From NCBI RefSeq assembly GCF_009557455.1, contig NZ_CP045651.1, forward strand, positions 1,798,001-1,862,000: 64,000 bases of DNA. The letters are read 5' to 3'. Below, piece after piece: positions 33,153 through 43,732 of the stretch. Within the stretch, counting starts at the first letter, position 1. Each line of letters opens with the position of its first letter. Under the pieces are notes generated by a model. It searched no databases, was not told the origin of the DNA, and saw only the letters and a program-made list of their open reading frames with translations. This DNA is from Alistipes sp. dk3624 (lineage in GTDB: Bacteria > Bacteroidota > Bacteroidia > Bacteroidales > Rikenellaceae). Both the position numbers and the translations under genes were made by a program.

Positions 33153-33247
33153 TACGCCTTCGGAATCCGCAGTATGTTCCGCTTTCGATCCGAAATAACG
33201 TTATTTATAAAAATTTCTACCGGTTGTCCGCGCAAAAAAGCGATCGG

Positions 33248-33919
33248 TCAATTTTCGTCTATTACGAACCGAATCTGGGCTACCGTCCTGAAAGGCACTC
33301 CGTTACGTTTAGCCGGATTCCATCCGCGCACCGCAATATCGTAAATCTTATCGATAAACACCTGCGAATACTGCTTCAACGCCCCGCCCAGCTCCACGAT
33401 CCGGTGCACGATCCCGTCTTCGTCGATATCGACTTCGAGTAAAAACACGTCCGGCCTGTCCGGATCGAGCAGGCTGCGGTCGTCAATCAGCTTTTCGATC
33501 TGCGGCCGCCAAAGCTCCGGTAATTTCAGCAGCGATACGCCATTAAAAGAGGGCGCCTCGTACTTGGCCTCGGTTTGCTCGATATAATTAAATCCCATGC
33601 CTTTAAACAGCCTTCTATTGCGGTCGTACTGCAGACGCACGACCGGCGCATCCGGCGATACGGCAAAACTGTATTCCCGCTGGCCGATCCGCAGCTTCAC
33701 CAGCGAACAGCCGTCTCCTTTCGGCTCTTCGGTCACCGAAGCGTCGGCCACCTTGAAATCACAGGCCATCTGTTTGGCGAATTCCCGATCCGAATAGCGG
33801 TAAATCGACGTATAACCGGGCGTAGTAATGATGATGCGGCAACTATCCGCCTGTGCGAAGCAAACGGCGGAAATCCCCGCAAAAACCAGTAATAAAAGCA
33901 ACTTTTTCAACTTACACAA
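33248..33919 (-). CDS. secreted protein with TonB C-terminal-like domain
   Basis: The protein has 223 residues and a signal peptide (1-22, SAVCFAQA). The N-terminal two-thirds is not recognised. Residues about 150-223 look like a TonB C-terminal fold: VFLLEVDIDEDGIVHRIVE, ELGGALKQYSQVFIDKIYD, and a final RGWNPAKRNGVPFRTVAQIR strand pair. It lacks the membrane anchor and Pro-rich linker of true TonB, so it is probably a periplasmic protein that uses this fold for binding. It lies 40 nt downstream of glnS in the same direction and may be cotranscribed. Confidence 0.72.
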   Translation of the reverse strand: MCKLKKLLLLLVFAGISAVCFAQADSCRIIITTPGYTSIYRYSDREFAKQMACDFKVADASVTEEPKGDGCSLVKLRIGQREYSFAVSPDAPVVRLQYDRNRRLFKGMGFNYIEQTEAKYEAPSFNGVSLLKLPELWRPQIEKLIDDRSLLDPDRPDVFLLEVDIDEDGIVHRIVELGGALKQYSQVFIDKIYDIAVRGWNPAKRNGVPFRTVAQIRFVIDEN

Positions 33920-33959
33920 GTCTTCAATTATTATGGAAACGGAAAACGGAGACCGTCTC

Positions 33960-35648
33960 TTATTTGGCAGCCATTTTAGCCCAACTGTCTTTCAACGTAA
34001 CGGTACGGTTGAATACTTTCCCAGCCGCCGTGGAATCTCTGTCCACGCAGAAATAACCCAACCGTTCGAACTGGAAAGTATCTCCTTCCGCAGCTTCGTT
34101 CAGCGAAGGTTCGAGATATCCGGTTACGGTCTTCAGCGAATCGGGATTCAGGTAATCCTCGAACGTCTTCCCCTCCTCGATGTCGTTCATATCCTCTTTG
34201 ACGAACAAGCGGTCGAACAGTCGCACTTCGGCCGGAACCGCATGCCGCGCCGAAACCCAGTGGATCACCCCCTTCACCTTACGCCCGTCGGAAGAGCGTC
34301 CCCCCTTGGACATCGGATCGTACGTACAACGCAGTTCGACCACCTTGCCGTCGGCATCCTTGATCACTTCGTCGCACCGGATCAAATAGGCGTACCTGAG
34401 CCGCACTTCGCCGCCCGGAGAGAGACGGTAATATTTCTTGGGAGGATTTTCCATAAAATCGTCGCGCTCAATATAGATCTCCCGCCCGAACGGAACTTCC
34501 CGTTTCCCGGCCGTTTCGTCCTCCGGATTATTGATACAATCGACCGTTTCGGTTTTCTCTTCCGGATAATTGGTAATCACCACGCGGATCGGGTCCAACA
34601 CGGCCATGCGCCGCCGAGCCCGTTTATTCAAGTCTTCCCGGACGCAGAATTCGAGCAGTCCGAGGTCGATCACGTTATCCCGCTTAGCCACGCCCACCTT
34701 ATCGGCGAACATTCGCACGCTCTCCGGCGTATAACCCCGACGCCGCAACGCGCAGATCGTCGGCATACGCGGATCGTCCCAACCCATCACGGTGCCCTGC
34801 CGCACCAACTGCAACAGTTTCCGCTTGCTCATCATCGTATAGGTCAGGTTCAAACGCGCAAACTCGTACTGATGGCTCGGATAGATATCCAACTTCTCGA
34901 TAAACCAGTCGTACAGCGGCCGGTGCACATCGAATTCGAGCGTACAGATCGAATGCGTAACCTTCTCGATCGAATCGCTCTGCCCGTGCGCATAATCGTA
35001 CATCGGATAGATGCACCATTTGTTGCCGGTGCGATGATGCTCGGCATGCAGGATCCGGTACATGATCGGGTCGCGCAGCAGCATATTCGGATGAGCCATA
35101 TCGATTTTCGCACGCAGCACCTTTTCGCCGTCTCCGAACTCGCCGTTTTTCATCCGTTCGAACAGGTCGAGGTTCTCTTCCGCCGACCGGTTGCGCCACG
35201 GGCTCTCCTTGCCCGGCACGGTCACCGTACCCCGGCTCTGACGAATCTCCTCCTGCGACTGATCGTCCACATAAGCCAGCCCTTTACGGATCAATTCAAC
35301 GGCCCAAGCGTACAACTGGTCGAAATAATCGGACGCATAGTGCACGCCGGCCCACTCGAAACCGAGCCAACGAACGTCCTGCTGGATCGAATCGACGTAC
35401 TCGACATCCTCCTTAACCGGGTTCGTATCGTCGAAACGCAAGTTACACTTTCCTCCGTATTTGCGGGCTAAACCGAAATTCAGGCAGATGCTCTTCGCAT
35501 GCCCGATATGCAGATAACCGTTCGGTTCGGGCGGAAACCGGGTCTGCACCCGTTTCTCGCCCCCGGCGATGCTTTCCTCTACAATTTCTTCCAGAAAATT
35601 CAAGGATTTTCCTTCAACCGATGCTGATTCTTCGTGCAAATCGCTCAT
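33960..35648 (-). CDS. glnS: glutamine--tRNA ligase
   Basis: This class I synthetase charges tRNA-Gln. The protein has 562 residues from ATG 35648. The signature HIGH is at 47-50 ([14 protein letters not shown]), [20 protein letters not shown] follows, and the KMSKS loop is [12 protein letters not shown]. The family motif [20 protein letters not shown] follows. The C-terminal anticodon-binding beta barrels end ...[21 protein letters not shown] at 35666 lies inside the -7 promoter element, supporting 35648. Direct GlnRS charging means this organism need not use the GatCAB route for Gln. Confidence 0.96.
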   Translation of the reverse strand: MSDLHEESASVEGKSLNFLEEIVEESIAGGEKRVQTRFPPEPNGYLHIGHAKSICLNFGLARKYGGKCNLRFDDTNPVKEDVEYVDSIQQDVRWLGFEWAGVHYASDYFDQLYAWAVELIRKGLAYVDDQSQEEIRQSRGTVTVPGKESPWRNRSAEENLDLFERMKNGEFGDGEKVLRAKIDMAHPNMLLRDPIMYRILHAEHHRTGNKWCIYPMYDYAHGQSDSIEKVTHSICTLEFDVHRPLYDWFIEKLDIYPSHQYEFARLNLTYTMMSKRKLLQLVRQGTVMGWDDPRMPTICALRRRGYTPESVRMFADKVGVAKRDNVIDLGLLEFCVREDLNKRARRRMAVLDPIRVVITNYPEEKTETVDCINNPEDETAGKREVPFGREIYIERDDFMENPPKKYYRLSPGGEVRLRYAYLIRCDEVIKDADGKVVELRCTYDPMSKGGRSSDGRKVKGVIHWVSARHAVPAEVRLFDRLFVKEDMNDIEEGKTFEDYLNPDSLKTVTGYLEPSLNEAAEGDTFQFERLGYFCVDRDSTAAGKVFNRTVTLKDSWAKMAAK

Positions 35649-35665
35649 AAAATACCAATTTTGCA

Positions 35666-35698
35666 CAAAATTAATTCTATTTTGATAATATCTGCAAA
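35666..35698 (-). promoter_or_regulatory. promoter of glnS
   Basis: On the minus strand TTTG (35698-35695), a 21-nt spacer and TAATTTTG (35673-35666) give a full match to the Bacteroidota consensus. The leader would be about 10 nt. Confidence 0.72.
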
Positions 35699-35730
35699 TT
35701 TTACAGACATTATAATATCCGGGACGGCCG

Positions 35731-37869
35731 TCACCGGACGATCGTCATCTCGTCGATCAACCGGGTGTCGCCCGCAAACCGGTCGATAATAAACAACACG
35801 TAACGGATATCCACGCAGATGGTCCGCTGCAGCCGGGGTTCGAAAACGGTATCCCCGCTCATCGCCTCCCAGTTCCCGTCGAACGCCAGCCCGATCAACT
35901 CTCCTTTACGGTTCATCACCGGACTGCCCGAATTTCCGCCGGTAATATCGTTCGTCGTGATGAAATTTACGGGCAGCACTCCCTTTTCGGCATAAGGCCC
36001 GTAATCGCGCTCGCGGTAAAGTTCTTTCAGTTTGTCAGGCACGGCAAATTCGTAAGCGTTCTGCGGATCCTCCTTGGCGATCACTCCGTCCAGCGTCGTA
36101 AAGTAATCGTAATAAACGGCATCCTGCGGTTCGTACGGCAATACCTGACCGTACGAAAGCCGCATCGTAAAGTTCGCATCCGGGTAGTACTTCTTGTCCG
36201 GATTCATCGCCATCAGGCCCGCCACGTACAGCCGATGCCCCCGGTAAAATACCGAATCGAACGCCCGAATCGAATCCACCAGCGCGTTATAGGTTTTCAC
36301 CACCTCCCGCCGCATTTTATACGCCGGATCGTTCAGAAACGCATTCGCATCCGGACGCCGTAGGAATTCCTCGGCCTTTTCGGGCGATGCGAACAGCGAA
36401 TTGTCGTAGACATAATCGATATAAGCGTCCGCATCACCGCCGAAATTTTCACGGATCACCGCAAAACACGAAGGCAGTTCCTCCGCGGAAAGACTGTCGA
36501 GCAACAGCCTGAACATCCGTTTGGCGATTTTCCGGTCGGTGGGAGGGTTGTAATCTTTATAAAAAGCCTGCAATTTGCCGGCGATTTCACCGATTCTCGA
36601 CGTATCGACCTGCTTTTCGGCGTTGATAAGCGGTATCGCCGCACCGACCGCGCCGATGATCTCGGTACCCCGTATCAGCGCTTCCGAAAAGTACTGCAAC
36701 CGATCCCGCAGCGGCGCCGACCCCTCGACCGCTTTGCGGATCAGCGGAAGCGCCTCCCCGTATTTCGCCCGCCGTTCCGGATCGGCATTCGCCCATTCGG
36801 TGAATTTTTCTTCTTCGGCGAGTTTCCGCTCCCGAACGCGCTGCCGCTTCAACCCGCGGTTTTCCCCGATCGAATTTTTCCAGTAATTCGACGAAGAGCT
36901 ATATTTCGAAGCGTACTGGATACGCACCCGGTCGCTCGCGAGCATGTCCTCCATCATCAACTTCTGCCGCTCCCCGCGGATAAAAATCCGGTTCGGATTG
37001 GCCACGTCCAGCGTATAGTCGATTTCGTAAGAAGTCTTGTACCGCTCGGTCGATCCCGGAAAACCGATAATCATCGTAAAGTCGCCCGGCTTATACCCCT
37101 TTACCGATACCGGCAAATGTACGGGAGGCCGATAGGGAACATTCTCTTCCGAATAATCGGCCGGAGCGCCGTCCGGAGAAGCATAAATCCGGAAAATCGA
37201 AAAATCGCCGGTATGCCGCGGCCACATCCAGTTGTCGGTATCGCCGCCGAACTTACCGATCGACGAAGGCGGAGCCCCCACCAGGCGAACGTCCGTATAA
37301 ACTTCTTTCACGAACAGCAAGTATTGGTTCCCGCCGAAAAAATCCTTGATTTCCACCTCCTGTCCCGGCCGGTCGAGTTTCGTCTGGCTCTTGACCATCG
37401 CAATGGCCTGTACCACCTTCACGGTGCGGTCCTGCTCCGACAGCGAATCGTCCAGTTGCGACAGGATGCGATCCGAAACATCTTCGATCCGGCGGATGAA
37501 CGTCACGGTCAGCCCCGGCGTAGGGATCTCCTCCCGGTCGGACATCGCCCAGAAACCGTTTTTCAGGTAGTCGCGCTCGACGGTGCTGTGCTGCTGAATC
37601 GCACCGAAACCGCAGTGGTGATTGGTCAGCACCAATCCCCGGTCGGAAACCACCTCTCCGGTACACCCGCCGCCGAAAATCACGACGGCATCCTTGATCG
37701 CATACCGGTTGACATCGTAAATATCCTCCGCGGACAATCGGAACCCGCGGGCCTTCATATCTTTTATATTCAACTTCTGTAAGTAGGGAAGCAGCCACAT
37801 CCCCTCGTCGGCCCGGACTCCCGACACGCCCGCCCACAAAGCCAGGCACAGCACGATAAACCGTTTCAT
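35731..37869 (-). CDS. S46 family dipeptidyl-peptidase, DPP7-like
   Basis: This exported serine peptidase releases dipeptides from N-termini of oligopeptides, supporting amino-acid nutrition. The protein has 712 residues from ATG 37869, with a signal peptide (1-20, VRADEG). The chymotrypsin-like triad is visible: His85 in LTNHHCG, an Asp in the [17 protein letters not shown] region, and Ser in [10 protein letters not shown]. Eighteen residues after that Ser the sequence reads AFDGNW. Gly at this position marks DPP7 (hydrophobic P1) rather than DPP11, which has Arg. It lies 34 nt downstream of nadA and may be read from it. Confidence 0.92.
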   Translation of the reverse strand: MKRFIVLCLALWAGVSGVRADEGMWLLPYLQKLNIKDMKARGFRLSAEDIYDVNRYAIKDAVVIFGGGCTGEVVSDRGLVLTNHHCGFGAIQQHSTVERDYLKNGFWAMSDREEIPTPGLTVTFIRRIEDVSDRILSQLDDSLSEQDRTVKVVQAIAMVKSQTKLDRPGQEVEIKDFFGGNQYLLFVKEVYTDVRLVGAPPSSIGKFGGDTDNWMWPRHTGDFSIFRIYASPDGAPADYSEENVPYRPPVHLPVSVKGYKPGDFTMIIGFPGSTERYKTSYEIDYTLDVANPNRIFIRGERQKLMMEDMLASDRVRIQYASKYSSSSNYWKNSIGENRGLKRQRVRERKLAEEEKFTEWANADPERRAKYGEALPLIRKAVEGSAPLRDRLQYFSEALIRGTEIIGAVGAAIPLINAEKQVDTSRIGEIAGKLQAFYKDYNPPTDRKIAKRMFRLLLDSLSAEELPSCFAVIRENFGGDADAYIDYVYDNSLFASPEKAEEFLRRPDANAFLNDPAYKMRREVVKTYNALVDSIRAFDSVFYRGHRLYVAGLMAMNPDKKYYPDANFTMRLSYGQVLPYEPQDAVYYDYFTTLDGVIAKEDPQNAYEFAVPDKLKELYRERDYGPYAEKGVLPVNFITTNDITGGNSGSPVMNRKGELIGLAFDGNWEAMSGDTVFEPRLQRTICVDIRYVLFIIDRFAGDTRLIDEMTIVR

Positions 37870-37903
37870 ATTTTCTTCGCGTTCGTTTTTTTCGTTATTC
37901 GAA

Positions 37904-38848
37904 TTATTTGCTTCGGCCGATCTGCAACATGCGGCGGATCGAACCTTCCGCACGCCGGCGCACCTCCTCGTCGATAACCACCTCGGGAGCCTCCCGCTCC
38001 AACGCGCTGCATATCTTCTCCAGGGTCACCATTTTCATGAAAGCGCAGTTGTTGCACCCGCAGGTGGAATCGACCGGAGGCGCCGGAATAAACCGTTTCT
38101 GCGGATTCTCACGCTGCATCTGGTACAGGATTCCCGCTTCGGTCACTACGATGAACGTATCGGCCGGATCTGTCGAAGCGTACTTCAGCAGAGCCGCCGT
38201 ACTCCCGATGTAATCGGCCGTCAGCAACACCGCCCGTTTGCATTCGGGATGCGCCAGCACCTTCGCTTCGGGATACTCCTTTTTCAGTTCCAAGATCTTT
38301 TCCACCGAAAATTCTTCGTGGACGCCGCATGCGCCGTCCCATACGACCATATCCTGCCGGCCGGTCAGTTGTTTGATGTAATTTCCCAAATTCCGATCGG
38401 GAGCGAATACGATCTTCGCGTCGGCCGGCAGGCTTTCGATCACCTGCACCGCGTTGCCCGACGTGCAGCAGATATCGGTCAGCGCTTTGACCCCGACCGA
38501 CGTATTGACGTACGAAACGACCGTATATCCGTTATAATTCCTCAAAAAACGCTCGAAATCCGGCGCGCTGCAGGAATCCGCCAGCGAACATCCCGCCTCG
38601 GGTTCCGGCAACAGCACTTTTTTGTCCGGCGAAAGGATTTTCGCCGTCTCCGCCATGAAATGCACGCCGGCGAAGAGGATGATTTCCGCATCGGTTTCGG
38701 CCGCCCGGGCCGACAGCGCCAGGCTATCGCCGGTGAAGTCGGCCACCTGTTGCACTTCGGGAATCGTATAGTAATGCGCCAGAATCACGGCGCGCTTCTC
38801 TTTTTTCAGACGAAGGATCTTATCGATCAGTTGACGCTCGTTTTCCAC
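37904..38848 (-). CDS. nadA: quinolinate synthase
   Basis: It condenses iminoaspartate with dihydroxyacetone phosphate to quinolinate in de novo NAD synthesis, using a 4Fe-4S cluster. The protein has 314 residues. Signatures are AVILAHYYTIPEVQQVADF, ILFAGVHFMAETAKILSP, Cys in GCSLADSC, Cys in DICCTSGNAV, LAHPECKRAV and the C-terminal CGCNNCAFMKM. Three of these Cys should bind the cluster. nadB and nadC are not adjacent, which is somewhat unusual. The start at 38848 follows an AT-rich leader. Confidence 0.95.
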   Translation of the reverse strand: MENERQLIDKILRLKKEKRAVILAHYYTIPEVQQVADFTGDSLALSARAAETDAEIILFAGVHFMAETAKILSPDKKVLLPEPEAGCSLADSCSAPDFERFLRNYNGYTVVSYVNTSVGVKALTDICCTSGNAVQVIESLPADAKIVFAPDRNLGNYIKQLTGRQDMVVWDGACGVHEEFSVEKILELKKEYPEAKVLAHPECKRAVLLTADYIGSTAALLKYASTDPADTFIVVTEAGILYQMQRENPQKRFIPAPPVDSTCGCNNCAFMKMVTLEKICSALEREAPEVVIDEEVRRRAEGSIRRMLQIGRSK

Positions 38849-39348
38849 AGTTCTTTTCTTTTTAATTTTTTAAGATTAATAAATAAGGAAAAAAGAGTAA
38901 TAATAATACCTGTTCATTCTGTTGGTAAATTTTCCGCACTTTTTTTATGCCGTGTTACGAATACTTTTTGAACAATGAGTAAACGAATCCTGTCGATTCA
39001 TCTTTTTGATTTAAAGTTATTCATGTTTTGTTGTAAACATATATTGAAAACCTTTTCGGGGTTAATCGACAAAATAAGTTTCCGGTATTTTTCCGTTTTT
39101 TTCTGTTCATTTCATTGTCCGTAAGATTCTGTAAAATCCGGTATTTTTTCCTTGCGTTTGTACGGTTTTTTGATATACCGATCCGGAAGTCGAAAATGCA
39201 AGCCGTTTTTTCCGAAATCGGATATTTTTAACGAACAGTTTCATGCGGGTCGGTTTAACAGATTATTAACATTTTTGAAATGCATTCATAGTATTGGAAA
39301 ACAAACGAATGCAAATAAAAAGCCGAAAAATTATCATCAATGGCCGGA
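38849..39348. other. 500-nt AT-rich intergenic region
   Basis: No gene, tRNA or repeat is supported. It lies between the mrp stop and the nadA start, both minus strand. It has long T/A runs but no exact TAnnTTTG match on the minus strand and no DnaA-box cluster. Confidence 0.5.
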
Positions 39349-40410
39349 TTAGGGCAGTTCGCGTACGATATTATTTGCCAGCAAGTCGTAGTATTCGCTC
39401 GCAGCGTCGGTCTTTGCAGAGACCGGACGGCCCGCGTCGCCGGATTCCCGAACGCTCTGGATCAATGGAATCTGCGCCAGCAGCGGCAGTTTTTGCCGTT
39501 CCGCCAACATTTTTACACCCTCTTTTCCGAACAGGTAATAACGGTTTTCGGGCAGTTCGGCCGGAGTGAACCAGGCCATGTTTTCGACGAGTCCCAGGAC
39601 GGGGATGTCGATTTTGTCGTTTCGGAACATCGCGATGCCGCGGACGACGTCCGCCAGCGCCACTTTTTGCGGCGTGCTGACGACAATGGCTCCCGTTATC
39701 GACATTTCGGAGATGATCGACAAGTGTACGTCGCCGGTTCCGGGAGGCAGGTCGATCAGCAGGAAATCGAGCGGTCCCCACAGCGTTTGGCGGATCATTT
39801 GCCGCAACGCGTTGGTCGCCATCGGGCCGCGCCACATCAGCGCGTCGGCCGGGTCGATGAAAAATCCGATCGACATGATCCGGATTCCGAACCGTTCGGC
39901 CGGAAGAATCCAATCCTTGCCGTCTTTTTTTTCCCCTTCCGGCCGGTAGTCTTCGACGCCGAACAGCATCGGCTGGGAAGGCCCGTAAATATCGGCGTCC
40001 AGAATGCCTACTTTATATCCCAAACGAGACAAGGCGACCGCCAGGTTCGCCGTAACGGTGCTTTTGCCCACTCCGCCTTTTGCGGAACTGACGGCAAGGA
40101 TGCGACGGACGCCGTCCTCGCCGCCGAACGGTTTCTGTTCCTTTTTTTCGGCGGCTTTTTTCGGCGCGGCTTCCTTGATGAAGATGCTGATTTTCCCGGA
40201 ATAATCCGGGAACCGCGCGGCGATTAGTTCTTCGCAGCGCTTCTTGATCGATAGCGCAAACGGATCGCGGCTGCGCGGGAAAAGCAGCGTGAGCTGGATT
40301 TTATCGTCGGTCACCACCGGATTTTCGACCATGCCCAGCGTGACGATGTCGTTATGCAGTTCGGGATGCGCGACCTCGTGCAGCAGTCCGAACAGTTCTT
40401 CCTGAGTCAT
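39349..40410 (-). CDS. Mrp/NBP35-family iron-sulfur carrier ATPase
   Basis: This P-loop ATPase (ApbC/Mrp type) is thought to carry and deliver Fe-S clusters. The protein has 353 residues from ATG 40410. The N-terminal DUF59/MIP18-like domain (about 1-80, ELFGLLHEVAHPELHNDIVTLG) is followed by the deviant Walker A AVSSAKGGVGKST, LDADIYGPSQPML, and IDLPPGTGDVHLSI (Walker B). VENMAWF is the place where many homologs have a CxxC, which is absent here. An upstream extension of the frame crosses the promoter and is rejected. Confidence 0.92.
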   Translation of the reverse strand: MTQEELFGLLHEVAHPELHNDIVTLGMVENPVVTDDKIQLTLLFPRSRDPFALSIKKRCEELIAARFPDYSGKISIFIKEAAPKKAAEKKEQKPFGGEDGVRRILAVSSAKGGVGKSTVTANLAVALSRLGYKVGILDADIYGPSQPMLFGVEDYRPEGEKKDGKDWILPAERFGIRIMSIGFFIDPADALMWRGPMATNALRQMIRQTLWGPLDFLLIDLPPGTGDVHLSIISEMSITGAIVVSTPQKVALADVVRGIAMFRNDKIDIPVLGLVENMAWFTPAELPENRYYLFGKEGVKMLAERQKLPLLAQIPLIQSVRESGDAGRPVSAKTDAASEYYDLLANNIVRELP

Positions 40411-40743
40411 TCGATTGTTTTTTTGTGTTCGATACAAATTTACGGTATCCTGCGGATAAATCAATCATTTCGGACAGCCGCTTTCGTTTTAAACGGGAAA
40501 AAGGCCGTTACAGGGATATTTTGCACCTAAATAATTATATCTTTTCCCGGAATGAAGACCACCGGATGGCAATGCGATTCGGTTCGGAGCGAAATTTTTT
40601 CGGTCCGAATCTTCTCGAACCGACCGAAAACCGGCCGGGACTGCGTTATGGAACGATATGTGTGTGTAAATGAAGAATAAATTCGTAATTTTACGCGCAG
40701 TAAACGGTTCGGATGAACCGCAAAGCGAAAAACAGGAGATAGA
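40411..40743. other. 333-nt intergenic region between divergent mrp and sppA
   Basis: It contains the mrp promoter (40435-40465). The sppA-proximal part has overlapping short inverted repeats around 40570-40630 (GATTCGG/CCGAATC, CGGTTCG/CGAACCG) but no supported gene, and no clean sppA promoter was found. Confidence 0.45.
40435..40465 (-). promoter_or_regulatory. candidate promoter of mrp-family gene
   Basis: On the minus strand TAAATTTG (40442-40435) matches TAnnTTTG, with ATTG (one mismatch to TTTG) 19 nt upstream. Confidence 0.6.
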
Positions 40744-42540
40744 ATGAAAAATTTTTGGAGTACGTTTCTGGCCTGCCTGCTTGCACTGGTGGTGGCCAAT
40801 GTGGTGATCGGCGTCTTTTTAGTGATGGTGCTGGCCGGTATCGGGACGCTTTTTTCGGAAACGGTTCCCGACGTGCAGCAGAAAACGGTGCTGCGGCTCG
40901 ATTTTGCCGAGCCGATCAGCGACGATCCGTCGCGCAACCCGTTGTCGGAGATGGGATTCAACGACCTGATATCGATGCGGGTCGCCCGCAATTACGCTTT
41001 GATCGACGTGTTGAAAGCTATCGAGACGGCTGCGACCGACGACCGGATCAGCGGGATTTACCTGAATGTCAGCCCAAATATGGGAATGGGAATGGCTACG
41101 CTGGAGGAGATCCGCGATGCGTTGTTGCAGTTCAAAGAATCCGGGAAATTCATCGTTAGCTATGCGGATTACTATACGCAAGGTTCCTATTATATGGCTA
41201 CGGCCGCCGATAAAGTATATCTGAACCCGCAAGGCAATGTGACCTGGCTCGGTCTCGCTTCCGGAGTCGTATTTTATAAAGGACTTCTGGATAAGTTGGG
41301 CGTGCAGGTCGAAGCGATCCGCCACGGCTCGTTCAAATCGGCCGTCGAACCGTTTATCCTGGATAAAATGAGTCCCGAGAACCGTTTGCAGATGGATGCG
41401 CTGCTGGGTTCGATCTGGGGGCATGTCGTGAAAAGAGTCTCCGACGCCCGCGGCATCGATTCGGCTCAGTTGCAGCGATACGCTTCCGACCTGGCTCTGC
41501 GGAGCGCCCGCAATACGGTCGATCTGAAAATGGTCGATTCGCTGGTTTACGCGTCCGACGTCGAGCGGATGCTTTGCGAGATGACCGACCGGGACGAAGA
41601 GCCGGAATTCGTATCGCTGGGAACCTATATCGACCAGCCGAGGACGGCGGTTCAGAAGCTATCCCGGAATAAGATCGCCGTCGTGTATGCCGAAGGGCAG
41701 ATCGTGGACGGAAAGAGCCGGGAAGGGCTGATCGGCGGCAGTTCGCTGGCGGCGAGGCTGGCCCGGGTACGAACGGACGACCAGGTGAAAGCGGTTGTGC
41801 TGAGGGTCAACAGTCCGGGAGGAAGCGCGCTGGCGTCGGAAGTGATCTGGCATGAAGTGGAACAGATCCGTCAGCTCAAGCCGGTCATCGTGTCGATGGG
41901 AAACATGGCCGCTTCGGGCGGGTACTACATTTCGTGTCCGGCGGATGTCATTCTGGCTTCTCCGGTGACGCTGACCGGTTCGATCGGCGTATTCGGCTTG
42001 ATGCTGAACGGCGAAAAGGGACTTCAAGATAAACTCGGCATTACGGTGGATGTGGCCAAGACCAATCCGTCGGCCGATATGGATATGGCGGTCTTCGGGG
42101 CGGTCGGGGTACGCCCGATGAACCAGGCCGAACGCGATTTCATGCAGAATAGCGTCGAGCAGGTTTACAGCGCGTTCGTCGGTCACGTGGCCGAAGGACG
42201 CAACATGACCGCAGGGCAAGTAGACAGCGTCGGCGGCGGCCGGGTGTGGTCGGGTGAAAGCGCTCTGCGGATCGGCCTGATCGACGGCTTCGGCGGGTTG
42301 AGGGATGCGGTGGCCCTGGCGGCCGACCGGGCCGGCGTGGCGGACGATTTCCGGATCGTCTCCCCGGAGGAGTCTCCCGACCGGCTGACGCAGTTGTTGA
42401 AGTTGTTTTCGGCGGAGACCCGCGCGGAATTGTTCCGGGGCGAAATGGGGGAAGCTTATCGCGATTACGAAACATTGCGTAATATGTTATACCAGAACAG
42501 TATTCAGGCGTTGTCGCCCTACCGGGTAGCGATGCCGTAA
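40744..42540 (+). CDS. sppA: signal peptide peptidase SppA, 67-kDa type
   Basis: It is a membrane-bound serine protease that degrades cleaved signal peptides. At 598 residues it has the long (duplicated) form. One transmembrane segment lies at about 8-32 (ACLLALVVANVVIGVFLVMV). The first half holds the general-base Lys in IRHGSFKSAVEPF, and the second half the nucleophile Ser in SMGNMAASGGYYIS. LTGSIGVFGLMLNG is the conserved interface motif. A hairpin follows the stop. No neighbouring gene suggests a special role. Confidence 0.93.
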   Translation: MKNFWSTFLACLLALVVANVVIGVFLVMVLAGIGTLFSETVPDVQQKTVLRLDFAEPISDDPSRNPLSEMGFNDLISMRVARNYALIDVLKAIETAATDDRISGIYLNVSPNMGMGMATLEEIRDALLQFKESGKFIVSYADYYTQGSYYMATAADKVYLNPQGNVTWLGLASGVVFYKGLLDKLGVQVEAIRHGSFKSAVEPFILDKMSPENRLQMDALLGSIWGHVVKRVSDARGIDSAQLQRYASDLALRSARNTVDLKMVDSLVYASDVERMLCEMTDRDEEPEFVSLGTYIDQPRTAVQKLSRNKIAVVYAEGQIVDGKSREGLIGGSSLAARLARVRTDDQVKAVVLRVNSPGGSALASEVIWHEVEQIRQLKPVIVSMGNMAASGGYYISCPADVILASPVTLTGSIGVFGLMLNGEKGLQDKLGITVDVAKTNPSADMDMAVFGAVGVRPMNQAERDFMQNSVEQVYSAFVGHVAEGRNMTAGQVDSVGGGRVWSGESALRIGLIDGFGGLRDAVALAADRAGVADDFRIVSPEESPDRLTQLLKLFSAETRAELFRGEMGEAYRDYETLRNMLYQNSIQALSPYRVAMP

Positions 42541-42565
42541 CCGGTAAAGCCGGTAAAAAAGGTTG

Positions 42566-42588
42566 TCCCCCGGAAATTTTCCGGGGGA
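42566..42588 (+). terminator. hairpin downstream of sppA
   Basis: TCCCCCGGAAA and TTTCCGGGGGA form a near-perfect palindrome 26 nt past the stop. The T run after it is weak (TAATTGTTT), so it may be an incomplete terminator. Confidence 0.6.
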
Positions 42589-42606
42589 TAATTGTTTGTT
42601 AAAAAC

Positions 42607-42637
42607 TTTGATATCCAATCTTTTTAATTTATTTTTG
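42607..42637 (+). promoter_or_regulatory. promoter of lpxK operon
   Basis: TTTG (42607-42610), a 19-nt spacer and TATTTTTG (42630-42637) match the Bacteroidota consensus in full. The lpxK ATG is about 20 nt downstream. Confidence 0.75.
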
Positions 42638-42658
42638 AAAATTGGATAAGTATGAGTT

Positions 42659-43732
42659 ATGAAATTACCTCCGCTGATCTCCGTCCCGCTGTCGTGGCTG
42701 TACGGAATGGTCGTCCATATCAGGCATAAACTGTTCGATCTGAAGATTCTTCGGAGCGAGGAGTTTGATATTCCCGTAGTCTGTATCGGGAACCTGACGG
42801 TCGGCGGAACGGGAAAAACGCCGGTGGCCGAGCTGTTGATCGAACGGTTTTCGGAACATTACCGGGTCGGGGTGCTGTCGCGGGGATATCGCCGCAAGAC
42901 GAAAGGATTCGTACTGTCTACGCCCACGTCGTCCGCACGGACGATCGGCGACGAGCCCCGCCAGATGAAACTGAAGTATCCGTCGGTACCGGTGGCCGTT
43001 TGCGAAAAGCGGGCCGAAGGGATCCGGTTGCTGCGGAAGGCGCATCCCGAGATCGAACTGATTATTCTCGACGACGCGTTCCAGCACCGTTACGTCGAAC
43101 CCTGGGTCAATATCCTGCTGATGGATTACAACAACCCGGTTTACCGCGACCGGCTGCTGCCGTGGGGACGTCTCAGGGATACGCGCAATCAGATCCACCG
43201 GGCCAATTTCGTGCTGGTGACCAAGTGTCCCGACGATCTGAATCCGCTGGATATGCGCATCGTGATCAACTCGCTCGGACTGTTCCCGTACCAATCGCTC
43301 TATTTTACCAGGATGCGGCAGGGGGAGATTACTCCGTTGTTCGCCGACCGGGCCGTCGGAAAGGTCCGCGAGGGGGATCCGGTGATCGCGATGTCGGGCA
43401 TCGCCAATCCCGTTCCGTTGCTGGAAAACCTGCGGAAACGCTTCGACGTGGTGGCCGAATTGACTTTCGACGATCACCACACTTACCGGCTCAGCGATAT
43501 GAGGCGGCTGGAAGCGTTGTTCGCAGCGTATCCGGATGCGGTCGTGCTGACGACCGAGAAAGATGCCGTGAAGCTGACGAACCGTAAAAAAGTTCCGGAA
43601 GCCGTGCAGCAGCGGCTCTATTACGTACCGATTCATGTTTCATTCGTGGCGGATTCCGAATCGGAATTCCTGCGTCAATTGGAGTTATATGTCAGAACGA
43701 ATCAAAAATACAGCCTCCTTCATCCGGAATAG
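42659..43732 (+). CDS. lpxK: tetraacyldisaccharide 4'-kinase
   Basis: It phosphorylates the 4' position of the lipid A precursor at the inner membrane. The protein has 357 residues. An N-terminal hydrophobic/amphipathic segment (PPLISVPLSWLYGMVVHIRH) precedes the P-loop in CIGNLTVGGTGKTPVAELLI (about 42-61). VGVLSRGYRRKTKGF, GDEPRQMKLKYP and LDDAFQHRYVEPWVNILLMD are family motifs, and FDDHHTYRLSDM lies near the C-terminus. The end overlaps the start of the purine nucleoside phosphorylase gene by 44 nt in another frame. Other lpx genes are not in the window. Confidence 0.94.
   Translation: MKLPPLISVPLSWLYGMVVHIRHKLFDLKILRSEEFDIPVVCIGNLTVGGTGKTPVAELLIERFSEHYRVGVLSRGYRRKTKGFVLSTPTSSARTIGDEPRQMKLKYPSVPVAVCEKRAEGIRLLRKAHPEIELIILDDAFQHRYVEPWVNILLMDYNNPVYRDRLLPWGRLRDTRNQIHRANFVLVTKCPDDLNPLDMRIVINSLGLFPYQSLYFTRMRQGEITPLFADRAVGKVREGDPVIAMSGIANPVPLLENLRKRFDVVAELTFDDHHTYRLSDMRRLEALFAAYPDAVVLTTEKDAVKLTNRKKVPEAVQQRLYYVPIHVSFVADSESEFLRQLELYVRTNQKYSLLHPE

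Noticed and set aside
38849-39348. oriC in the AT-rich 500-nt gap
   Set aside because: No cluster of DnaA boxes (TTATCCACA or its complement) and no dnaA or dnaN nearby. The parS sites only suggest that the origin is within some distance.
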